From Weissella thailandensis (GTDB lineage Bacteria; Bacillota; Bacilli; Lactobacillales; Lactobacillaceae): a stretch of 49,564 bases of DNA. Under the pieces are notes generated by a model. The model was not told the DNA's origin. It did no database searches and saw only the letters and a list, made by a program, of their open reading frames with translations. Below are positions 43,316 to 49,564 of the stretch, in pieces (the stretch's first letter is position 1; every line of letters begins with the position of its first letter). The DNA lies in NCBI RefSeq assembly GCF_005405465.1, contig NZ_BJEC01000016.1, positions 1 to 49,564 of the forward strand. Direction: 5' to 3'. The position numbers were made by a program, and so were the translations under genes.

Positions 43316-43792
43316 TTATGCCTTGACTTTTAATGCCGTGACAATCTCTTTTTCCATCTTTTCAGGTTTAGTAATTGGTGCATAGCGATGAATGAGTTGC
43401 CCATCGCGACCAACCAAAAACTTAGTGTAGTTCCACTTTATCGGACCATTTCCTGACATATCTTTTAAATACGTAAACAATCCATCTTCACCGTCACCGT
43501 TAACCAGCACACGCTTGGTCATAGGGAAAGTTACGCCATAATGCACTTGGCAATAATCACTAGTTTCTTCATCCGTATCTAATTCTTGTTTAAATTGATT
43601 TGATGGTAAGCCTAATACGACCAAGCCATCATCCTGATATTTTTGATAGAGAGATTCTAACCCTTCAAGTTGTGGAGCTAATCCACATTTGCTAGCTGTA
43701 TTAACAATGATCACAACTTTACCAGTGTAATCTTTTAAGTTAATTTCTTTACCACTCATTTCCGTTTCCGCAAAATCATAAATTGATGTCAT
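43316..43792 (-). CDS. Glutathione peroxidase family protein
   Basis: 158 residues. The catalytic triad positions are seen: Cys36 in NTASKCGLAPQ, Gln66 in LGLPSNQF and Trp120 in KWNYTKFLV. It uses Cys, not selenocysteine. Bacterial members mostly reduce peroxides with thioredoxin. AAGAAGG precedes the ATG. A CTTACTTTTAGT motif shared with the VOC gene overlaps the expected promoter. Confidence 0.93.
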   Translation of the reverse strand: MTSIYDFAETEMSGKEINLKDYTGKVVIIVNTASKCGLAPQLEGLESLYQKYQDDGLVVLGLPSNQFKQELDTDEETSDYCQVHYGVTFPMTKRVLVNGDGEDGLFTYLKDMSGNGPIKWNYTKFLVGRDGQLIHRYAPITKPEKMEKEIVTALKVKA

Positions 43793-43905
43793 CGTACCCT
43801 TCTTTCTAAAAATAAAAGCATTAAAGATATAGCTTACACAATACCATTTGCAGGTTCATTTACTATTTAAGTAATTTTTTATAACAAAACTCTGTTACAT
43901 ACTTT

Positions 43906-43943
43906 ATTATAAACCTAGAAGGTTAATATTGACTAAAAGTAAG
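43906..43943 (-). promoter_or_regulatory. Candidate promoter and operator of the peroxidase gene
   Basis: A minus-strand TATAAT lies at 43906-43911. At the -35 distance there is no good box, but GACTAAAAGTAAG (43931-43943, plus strand) covers it. It is nearly the same as the palindrome before the VOC gene. Confidence 0.45.
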
Positions 43944-43969
43944 CATTAAGAAATACAAAACCATGTAAA

Positions 43970-44803
43970 TCAATCATGAATAATCGTTAATAGCGAACCC
44001 ATTGGATCAATAATATCAATTTGGTCATTAGTATTTCCCCTTAACCCAGGCATGTCTTTAGCGCGTGTTACTAGTAGTGAAAAATACTTTTCGTCAACAA
44101 TAACCTGCCAGCTGACAATACCGGCTTCGTCAAGGTGACGCAGCTTGCTATGCTGACTTTGCCATAAGTTAACGGCATGATGGTGGTGGTAATGATTATT
44201 TGAATAAAAACTAGCACCAGGTCGCATATCAGTAACTAAATACATTTGTAGAAAGTCTAAAAAGAAATGATCAGCTACGTCTAAGTCATTGCCCATAAAA
44301 TGAAGATGGCCAATTTTCATGCCTATCGGAAACCCTGTCCAGTCGTGCTCTTTCTTGCTCAGCAATGCATCTGCATCCACTTCGCTAGTGCCCATCGTCA
44401 CCTGACCATCTGTCCACTGCCACCCTTTTGGATCTCGATCATGATAGAGCTCAATACCATTACCTTCAAAATCATTAATATATAATGCCTCACTAACTGT
44501 ATGATCACCGGCACCAACCGGAATCTGCAATGTTAGTAAGCGATGTAATAGTGATGCTAATTCTGCTGCATTAGGAAACAATAGGGCAACGTGGTATAGC
44601 CCTGTTTGAGCAACACTTTGTGCTTTACCTTTTAATAACATCGTTAGAAATGGTGCTTCGCCCTTTCGAAACGCATAATCGATATGTTCATCATCTGATG
44701 AAACATCTACCAATCCTAAAACTTTTTCATAGAAAACACGTGTCCTTTCCTCATCCACAACACGCATCGTTAAATGTTGAATATCATATCTTGTTGTTTC
44801 CAT
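43970..44803 (-). CDS. VOC superfamily protein, catechol-2,3-dioxygenase-like
   Basis: 277 residues with two VOC modules. Module 1 begins IQHLTMRVVDEERTRVFYEKVLGL and has TGLYHVAL and DFEGNGIELYHDRDP; module 2 has IGHLHFMGNDL and NNHYHHHHAVNLW, a His-rich block usual in this family (CatE/YfiE-like). Metal-binding His and Glu are therefore present. Members of the branch cleave catechols or protect against quinones; the substrate here is not known. A perfect palindrome lies 30 bases before the ATG. Confidence 0.82.
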   Translation of the reverse strand: METTRYDIQHLTMRVVDEERTRVFYEKVLGLVDVSSDDEHIDYAFRKGEAPFLTMLLKGKAQSVAQTGLYHVALLFPNAAELASLLHRLLTLQIPVGAGDHTVSEALYINDFEGNGIELYHDRDPKGWQWTDGQVTMGTSEVDADALLSKKEHDWTGFPIGMKIGHLHFMGNDLDVADHFFLDFLQMYLVTDMRPGASFYSNNHYHHHHAVNLWQSQHSKLRHLDEAGIVSWQVIVDEKYFSLLVTRAKDMPGLRGNTNDQIDIIDPMGSLLTIIHD

Positions 44804-44832
44804 TTTTTCATATCTCTTTCTTTGTTTTTCAT

Positions 44833-44845
44833 TTACTAAAAGTAA
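44833..44845. promoter_or_regulatory. Operator-like palindrome before the VOC gene
   Basis: TTACTAAAAGTAA, a 13-base perfect palindrome about 30 bases upstream of the ATG, overlapping the likely transcription start. Variants occur at 43931 and 41902. Confidence 0.55.
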
Positions 44846-44896
44846 GTGTATCGCAAATATTCAACTGGTTGTTATGTTTATCCAAACGCAACAAAA

Positions 44897-44924
44897 AAGC
44901 CAGGACATTTTCGTGTCCCAGCTT
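44897..44924 (-). terminator. Terminator of the SHOCT protein gene
   Basis: AAGCTGGGACA pairs with TGTCCTGGCTT on the minus strand, followed by six T. Confidence 0.88.
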
Positions 44925-44942
44925 CCGTTTAAAATACATTTA

Positions 44943-46070
44943 TTAAGATTCAGATACTGTTACATCGTCATCAAAAGTAATGTTTGCTTGCGATTCTGAT
45001 GTTGCTGATGAATCATCCGCTTTTTCACTCACAATACTAGCGAAGTTATTCTGCAAATCAGCGTTCTGTGTTTTCGTTAATTCTAGATTGTCACCATCTG
45101 CTGTCTCAGTTGCATAGACAACCCCTTGCCCATCATGTATCACAAAAAAGTATGACGTTGGTTTATCTGAACCCTGTCGAGAGCCAGTGGCAACCGCCAC
45201 AACTTGATAATCCGCTTTTTTATCAGCCTTAGCTGACCAAGTAAATTTTACATCCTCATTATCAAGTTTTGTATGCCCATCAAGCTTGCCTTCTTTTAAT
45301 GCTTCAGGGAACTTGTATGTCAAATGTTTTGGTGTATCACCATTATAGGTTCCCACAAACGTTTGACCAACTGCGTTCTGCCAGACGCCCATATAATCAG
45401 CCAATTTCTTTGTTTGATCCTCTGACCATTGCGCAGCCACTTTTTCTGAGTCTTTTTTCTGCTTGCTGCTTGCCTTTTCCTTTTCACTATCGTCCTTTTT
45501 AGTAGCGGGTTTCTTTGACGACTTTGCAGCCGTATCATCAGACTTGCTCGTATCCCTTTTGGTCGTTTCAGTACCAATCTGGGCATTTTGCTGATTATGT
45601 TTAACCACGACAACCCCACCACCTATCAATACAACCAACACAACAACGACTGCGATAATCATATCGTAATTACGCTTTGGTCGCTGACTAGTTACTGGCT
45701 GCATTTCTTGATCATCATTTGGACGAAGGACTTCTGGAACGACCTGATCTGTAGGTTCTTCATCTGACATGTTAGTTGCTGATTCTTCCTCATCAGACAC
45801 TGTCTCATCGAACTCGCCCGTCTTTGCTGATAGATTTTCAGCCACATCTTCGTCAGTAGCATATGTCTCATCATCCACTGAATCGGCCGTATCTTCACTA
45901 ACCGAGTCCGTATCATCAAACTTAGGCGCTTCTTTAGGCTCATCCGTTGACTGTTCATCTGCTTGAATTCTTTCTCGTAGATGTTTAGTCATATCATTAT
46001 ATTCTTCTTCGGTAATAGCACCAGCTTCCAATAAATCTTGGTACTGGCGTAATCTTTCTTTATCGGTCAT
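44943..46070 (-). CDS. SHOCT-domain, single-pass membrane protein with DUF4767-like ectodomain
   Basis: 375 residues. The first 35 (LRQYQDLLEAGAITEEEYNDM) match the SHOCT oligomerisation motif. A long acidic low-complexity stretch follows to about 135, then one membrane helix (IIAVVVVLVVLIGGGVVVV), a Lys/Ser-rich linker, and an extracellular domain with WSEDQTKKLADYMGVWQNAVGQTF, which resembles the DUF4767 family of lactobacilli. So the N-terminus is inside and the C-terminus outside. Function unknown. GGAGG precedes the ATG. Its gene is divergent from the deoxyribonucleotidase across a 427-base gap. Confidence 0.75.
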   Translation of the reverse strand: MTDKERLRQYQDLLEAGAITEEEYNDMTKHLRERIQADEQSTDEPKEAPKFDDTDSVSEDTADSVDDETYATDEDVAENLSAKTGEFDETVSDEEESATNMSDEEPTDQVVPEVLRPNDDQEMQPVTSQRPKRNYDMIIAVVVVLVVLIGGGVVVVKHNQQNAQIGTETTKRDTSKSDDTAAKSSKKPATKKDDSEKEKASSKQKKDSEKVAAQWSEDQTKKLADYMGVWQNAVGQTFVGTYNGDTPKHLTYKFPEALKEGKLDGHTKLDNEDVKFTWSAKADKKADYQVVAVATGSRQGSDKPTSYFFVIHDGQGVVYATETADGDNLELTKTQNADLQNNFASIVSEKADDSSATSESQANITFDDDVTVSES

Positions 46071-46497
46071 CGTTTAAATCCTCCAATAACCTAATGACGT
46101 TTATTGCTCCTACCATTATCCCATATAATAAGGAACTCATGTAAATTTTCTTTATTATGATCAAAAATTTCCATCTATAAATAATGAAAATAATTTTTAT
46201 TTTTTACAACCACTCAAAAATTACTATATACCAATATACACATTCACATACTAACCACTAACAAAGAGACTTGTACTCAAAAAATGCACAAACGTTTAAA
46301 AGATTGTTATCATGCGATTATAAATCTTTAACCTTATTGTTATGGGGTGAAAAGGTCAAAAATTCACAAATGAAAATAATTTTCATTCATTTTGTGAACG
46401 TATACCATTACGAAAAACTGTCTTGTGTTCCAAATATTTTGGCTGTATACTCATTTTGTGTCACGTTAGTACATATACGCAGAAAAGAGGGAATGTT
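46071..46497. other. Long divergent control region with two Fur-like 7-1-7 boxes
   Basis: No gene with a ribosome site is seen in 427 AT-rich bases. TGAAAATAATTTTCA (46371-46385) is a perfect 7-1-7 palindrome and TGAAAATAATTTTTA (46185-46199) is one base off. Both have the layout of Fur/PerR/Zur boxes. An inverted repeat AAAGATT-N17-AATCTTT is centred near 46312. Fur binding is inferred from symmetry; a similar 14-base string also occurs inside addA near 13228, so chance cannot be dismissed. Confidence 0.45.
46423..46451 (+). promoter_or_regulatory. Promoter of the deoxyribonucleotidase-aldolase operon
   Basis: TTGTGT (46423-46428), 17 bases, TATACT (46446-46451). Transcription should begin near 46458, so any translation start further upstream is excluded. 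Confidence 0.7.
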
Positions 46498-47085
46498 ATT
46501 AAAAAACTATTTATTGACATGGACAATACGCTAGTTGATACTTTGCCAGTATTAAATGCCGAAAGTCAAAATGTCCAAAAATATAATGTAAAGAAACCAG
46601 ACCAAATCCCTGGTATTTTCCGCCACCTAAAGCCTTTACCCGGTGCAATTGATGGTGTCAAAGAGTTAGCAAAACACTTTGATTTATATATTCTTTCTAC
46701 TGCGCCTTGGGAAAACCCTAGTTCTTGGCAAGATAAAATTGAATGGTTGACCGATTACTTCGGTAACGATATCAACAGCCCATTCTACAAGAAGGTCGTT
46801 ATGACCCACAAAAAAAACTTGGTAAAAATGCCTAATAGTTTGCTATTAGATGACCGCCCTTATCACGGCGCCAGCGATTGGGATGATGCTAAGATCGACA
46901 GTTTTTGGCTACAATATGGCTATGACGATCAATTAGTGTGGACAGAAAAACTAGTACCTTTTTTAATTAGTATTGCTAACGCTAATGAGGGTACTTTGCG
47001 TGAGGATATTGCACTGGCAAATAAAACTAATCAATATCAACTTCGTCACGCCACAACAGAATTTAAAAAAGAAAGTTGGGAATAA
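46498..47085 (+). CDS. 5'(3')-deoxyribonucleotidase, apparent AUU start
   Basis: 195 residues of the HAD-type NT5C family: KKLFIDMDNTLVDTLPV (nucleophile Asp in DMDNT), LYILSTAPW and LLLDDRPYHG carry the HAD motifs. It removes phosphate from deoxynucleotides. The frame is open upstream only to a TTG that is the -35 box. Where Met is expected (before KKLFID) the codon is ATT at 46498-46500, seven bases after AGAGG. No ATG, GTG or TTG suits. An AUU start, a lost ATG or a homopolymer error (ATG at 46493 would be in frame with one more A) are the options. fba follows after 3 bases. Confidence 0.82.
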   Translation: MKKLFIDMDNTLVDTLPVLNAESQNVQKYNVKKPDQIPGIFRHLKPLPGAIDGVKELAKHFDLYILSTAPWENPSSWQDKIEWLTDYFGNDINSPFYKKVVMTHKKNLVKMPNSLLLDDRPYHGASDWDDAKIDSFWLQYGYDDQLVWTEKLVPFLISIANANEGTLREDIALANKTNQYQLRHATTEFKKESWE

Positions 47086-47088
47086 AAA

Positions 47089-47970
47089 ATGACTATTGTT
47101 TCAGGAGAAGCTATCGTTTCAAAGGCTCGTTTATCTGGTTATGCGGTTGGGGCTTTTAACACCAACAACCTTGAATGGACAGAAGCAATTTTGCGCGTTG
47201 CACAAGCTCAACAAGCACCAACCATCGTTGCTGCCTCAATGGGAGCTATTAAGTACATGGGTGGCTTTAAAACTGTCGCTGATTTAATTCGTAATCTTGA
47301 CCATGAGCTTAATATCACCGTTCCAATCGCCATTCACCTTGACCATGGTAACTACGAAGCAGCAAAGTCTGCAATTGCTGCTGGCTTTACTTCAGTCATG
47401 TTCGACGGCTCTCACCTCCCACTAGAAGAAAACTTGGCTAAGACTCGTGAAATCGTTTCATTGGCCCATGCTAAGGGTGTCTCTGTGGAAGCTGAAGTTG
47501 GTACAATTGGCGGTGAAGAGGATGGTGTCATTGGTAATGGTGAAATTGCACCTGTCGAGGAAACTATTTCAATGGTAGAAACTGGCATCGATTTCTTAGC
47601 CGCTGGTATCGGTAACATCCACGGTCCTTACCCAGATAACTGGAAAGGACTCCAACTTGATCATCTCCAAAAAATCACCACTGCTATCAACGAAACTGCT
47701 GGCCATAAAGTACCAGTTGTATTACATGGTGGTTCAGGTGTCCCTGACGACCAAATCCGTACAGCCATTTCAATGGGTGTATCAAAGGTCAATGTTAACA
47801 CTGAAGCCCAGTTAGCCTTCCATCAAGCATTGCGTGACTTCATTCTTGCTGATCATGACCTAGAAGGCAAGAATTACGACCCACGCAAGTTATTAGCAAC
47901 TGGTGTTAAAGCAATTGAGAGTTCCTTAGTTGATCGTATCGATGTCTTTGGTAATGCCAACAAAGCTTAA
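47089..47970 (+). CDS. fba: Class II fructose-bisphosphate aldolase
   Basis: 293 residues. Zinc and active-site blocks: IAIHLDHGNYEAAKSAI, VMFDGSHLPLEEN, VEAEVGTIGGEEDG, GIGNIHGPYP and VVLHGGSGVPDDQI. It cleaves fructose 1,6-bisphosphate, or runs in reverse for gluconeogenesis; tagatose bisphosphate cannot be excluded. Only three bases separate it from the nucleotidase, and the ribosome site (TTGGGA) is weak, so translation may depend on coupling. If the host is an obligate heterofermenter, the aldolase would act in fructose use or gluconeogenesis. A strong terminator follows. Confidence 0.92.
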   Translation: MTIVSGEAIVSKARLSGYAVGAFNTNNLEWTEAILRVAQAQQAPTIVAASMGAIKYMGGFKTVADLIRNLDHELNITVPIAIHLDHGNYEAAKSAIAAGFTSVMFDGSHLPLEENLAKTREIVSLAHAKGVSVEAEVGTIGGEEDGVIGNGEIAPVEETISMVETGIDFLAAGIGNIHGPYPDNWKGLQLDHLQKITTAINETAGHKVPVVLHGGSGVPDDQIRTAISMGVSKVNVNTEAQLAFHQALRDFILADHDLEGKNYDPRKLLATGVKAIESSLVDRIDVFGNANKA

Positions 47971-47996
47971 GCAATAAAAATTATCATATTATTTAG

Positions 47997-48045
47997 ACAA
48001 GCCATAATTGCCGATAATTTTCTAACAAGTATGGCTTGTTTTTTT
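47997..48045 (+). terminator. Terminator of the aldolase operon
   Basis: ACAAGCCATA pairs with TATGGCTTGT, a long loop between, then seven T. Confidence 0.85.
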
Positions 48046-48076
48046 GTGCGTAAACATAATTAAATCTACTATTTTA

Positions 48077-48095
48077 ATACTAGATACGGTAGTAT
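48077..48095. promoter_or_regulatory. Inverted repeat upstream of the NlpC/P60-like gene
   Basis: ATACTA-N7-TAGTAT, perfect six-base arms, overlapping the AT-rich -10-like TATATT at about 48093-48098. Possible operator. Confidence 0.4.
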
Positions 48096-48154
48096 ATTTA
48101 AAACATCTCTTTATTCTATTTATGGGCTAATATCAAACAGGGGCAAATTTTTAT

Positions 48155-49222
48155 ATGAATAACATCCTTAATTACCAACGTTTTATTTGGGTAATCGCTT
48201 CTTTACTATTGTTGGTTATCGCACTATTCGGCACACTACCTTTATTTGCTCTGACCGCAATCTTCATTTTCGTATTTTTAACTATTAAACTATTCACAAT
48301 GGTGCAATATTCCTTTGGCCTAAAATTGACGCTATTATTCGGTTACGCACTTACTATGATTCTGCAACTTACTTTTTACGCAACGATTGTTTTTTCAAAT
48401 CAGGGCACGAGCCAATTCTTGCTATCCTTTATTGCCGCCATGTTGTTACCCTTACCCTTTTTATTAGAAGGTGTCGTTGTTCATGCAAAAAGCACCTCTT
48501 TTTATCTACCGTCAGTTGAAGAAGTTAGCACAATCACCTTCACACAGATGAAGCGCAACCAACAACGCCTTCATCAAGCGACCGATACTTTTGGTAAATT
48601 TCGACATACTCTATCGATTCAAAACATCCAGGAAATTTTTAGTGATTTAAACCGACACAGTACAATCCGTTATATTAATAATGGTTCTTTGGACGCTAAC
48701 TATTTCGAAAAGGCAGAACAATCATTAGTGGATCCAGCGCTCTATATCGTCATTTCCAATACTGGTAGCGCCGCTAGTGAACTAATCGGACTATTTACCC
48801 AAAAGCAATTTAATCACGCCTCACTTAGCTTTGACGCTGATTTAACAACTATCATCAGCTATAATGGTGGTGAGCGAGTTTATCCACCCGGTCTTAACCC
48901 CGAAATGATTCAAGCCTTTCATAAAAAGGCAGACGCATCAGTGTTAATTTATCGACTACCCGTCTCAGTTGCTCAGAAGCAAAAAGTCTTAGATACAATT
49001 AAACAAATCAATCAAACAGGTAGCGCTTATAACATCCTAGGATTAGTAACAAAGCACTCCACGCGTCGTAACATCATGTTTTGTTCACAGTTTGTTTATA
49101 CCATGCTTCAAATTGCTGATGTCACCTATTTCGATAAAGAACCTGGTCATGTGCAACCAACTGATTTTATCGAACTGGATTATCGTAGAAAACTAACGTA
49201 TGTTTCGGAAATTAAATTTTAA
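48155..49222 (+). CDS. Membrane protein with permuted NlpC/P60 (YiiX-like) domain
   Basis: 355 residues. Four membrane helices fill residues 1 to about 112. The cytoplasmic or surface C-terminal domain begins near 190: the likely catalytic His is in NHASLSF and the likely catalytic Cys in MFCSQFVYTML. His before Cys is the order of circularly permuted papain-like enzymes (YiiX/LRAT group). These act on amide or ester bonds of lipids or peptides; role unknown. AGGGG precedes the ATG. Last gene before the IS. Confidence 0.75.
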   Translation: MNNILNYQRFIWVIASLLLLVIALFGTLPLFALTAIFIFVFLTIKLFTMVQYSFGLKLTLLFGYALTMILQLTFYATIVFSNQGTSQFLLSFIAAMLLPLPFLLEGVVVHAKSTSFYLPSVEEVSTITFTQMKRNQQRLHQATDTFGKFRHTLSIQNIQEIFSDLNRHSTIRYINNGSLDANYFEKAEQSLVDPALYIVISNTGSAASELIGLFTQKQFNHASLSFDADLTTIISYNGGERVYPPGLNPEMIQAFHKKADASVLIYRLPVSVAQKQKVLDTIKQINQTGSAYNILGLVTKHSTRRNIMFCSQFVYTMLQIADVTYFDKEPGHVQPTDFIELDYRRKLTYVSEIKF

Positions 49223-49230
49223 TATTCTCA

Positions 49231-49268
49231 AAGTGGTTGGACAGAGCAAACGTCCCAATCACTTTTTT
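49231..49268 (+). terminator. Terminator of the NlpC/P60-like gene
   Basis: AAGTGGTTGGAC pairs with GTCCCAATCACTT (one G-U, one bulge), then six T. Confidence 0.82.
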
Positions 49269-49299
49269 ATTGCAACAAAAAAGCACCATCTGAACTGAA

Positions 49300-49335
49300 C
49301 CCCGTAAGTTGGAGTAATTTCCAAAACTTACGGGG
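49300..49335 (+). other. Hairpin in the IS leader
   Basis: A 36-base near-palindrome: CCCCGTAAGTT at one end and AACTTACGGGG at the other, with GGA/TCC inside. It lies between the IS tip and the orfA ATG, and its right arm contains the only G-rich bases that could serve as ribosome site. It would block translation or end transcription when read from outside. Also present at 55-90. Confidence 0.7.
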
Positions 49336-49342
49336 TTTTACT

Positions 49343-49564
49343 ATGTTTTCAAAAGAAGTACAAATTGAAGCAGTCACGATGTACCTACAAGGTATTCCGC
49401 CTTATAAAATACGGAAAAAGTTTGGTATTAAAGGAACAGACACCATTCGTAACTGGGTTACTAATATCAAGGAACTTGGTGTCTATGGATTAAACAACGC
49501 TAGTCAAAGTAAGACAAATTATCAATATTCCTTTAAAATCAAGGTAATTCAATGGCGACTTGAG
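49343..49564 (+). CDS. IS3-type transposase OrfA, 5' part
   Basis: 74 codons are visible before the edge. The start MFSKEVQIEAVTMYLQGIPP and KKFGIKGTDTIRNWV form one helix-turn-helix; NYQYSFKIKVIQWRLE opens a second, as in IS150-type OrfA proteins. The product would bind the IS ends; the catalytic OrfB is not in the window. No stop within the visible part, so the gene is cut by the edge. Confidence 0.85.
   Translation, partial: MFSKEVQIEAVTMYLQGIPPYKIRKKFGIKGTDTIRNWVTNIKELGVYGLNNASQSKTNYQYSFKIKVIQWRLE

Larger units (their letters stand above)
49291..49564 (+). mobile_element. End of IS3-type insertion sequence, copy 2
   Basis: Begins TGAACTGAACCCC at 49291 and is identical, in reverse complement, to 1-99 as far as the overlap goes. 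It carries the start of orfA. The element runs off the window. The bases before it (CATC) differ from those at the first copy, so the two are separate insertions. Both copies read outward from the window. Confidence 0.88.

Noticed and set aside
46423-46497. Upstream TTG start for the deoxyribonucleotidase
   Set aside because: The TTG is the first three bases of the -35 box of the promoter, so it would not be in the mRNA, and the added residues do not fit the family.
1-49564. CRISPR array or restriction/defence island
   Set aside because: No regularly spaced direct repeats and no cas, methyltransferase-restriction or toxin-antitoxin genes were seen.

Overview
The window looks like a chromosomal segment of a low-GC lactic acid bacterium. 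The gene set (AddAB of the RexAB type, FemX-type bridge enzyme, PepV, purR-glmU-prs order, zwf plus gnd) fits Lactobacillales, most likely the heterofermentative Leuconostoc/Weissella group; the genus is an inference. Gene density is high, almost everything is housekeeping or metabolic, and no prophage, plasmid or CRISPR locus is seen. Both edges are formed by the same end of one IS3-type insertion sequence in inverted orientation (1-99 and 49291-49564), so the segment is probably bounded by two copies of a repeat.

Layout. 122-9672 is read leftward: glpK, zwf, a Nudix hydrolase, purR-glmU-prs, a nucleoside hydrolase and the ribosomal operon rpsF-ssb-rpsR. A rightward MFS exporter (9878-11077) ends in a structured intergenic repeat. 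Leftward genes follow: addB-addA, pepV, an amino acid permease, gnd and two small proteins. The permease sits behind a leader that looks like an asparagine-codon transcription attenuator. 24191-25667 holds a flavin-binding family protein and a CorA-like transporter, the latter followed by a second copy of the structured repeat. 25924-30023 is a divergent threonine module: hom leftward, thrC-thrB and an ACT protein rightward. 30173-36615 holds femX, a MurJ-type flippase, tRNA-Arg(CCU) and leuS. 36771-41163 carries a PAP2 phosphatase, a degenerate MnmM/YtqB-like protein, an RNA uracil methyltransferase, a coiled-coil membrane protein and an MFS gene with a probable 5' frameshift. 41301-44803 is a run of separately transcribed redox genes (FMN reductase, butanediol-type dehydrogenase, glutathione peroxidase, VOC dioxygenase-like protein), three of which share an upstream palindromic motif. 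44943-49222 contains a SHOCT/DUF4767-like membrane protein, a deoxyribonucleotidase that appears to start at AUU, class II aldolase, and a membrane protein with a permuted NlpC/P60-like domain.

How it works together. zwf and gnd supply the oxidative pentose phosphate/phosphoketolase route. purR, prs, the nucleoside hydrolase and the deoxyribonucleotidase handle nucleotides. glmU, femX, MurJ and perhaps the PAP2 protein feed the cell wall. hom-thrC-thrB make threonine. The most interesting item is the leader at 21691-21823: a 26-residue leader peptide with six consecutive Asn codons, a strong intrinsic terminator, and a leader segment that imperfectly duplicates the terminator and could pair with it. 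Other leads are the 3'-end structured repeat, a DnaA-box cluster away from any origin gene, the shared redox operator and two unusual start regions.
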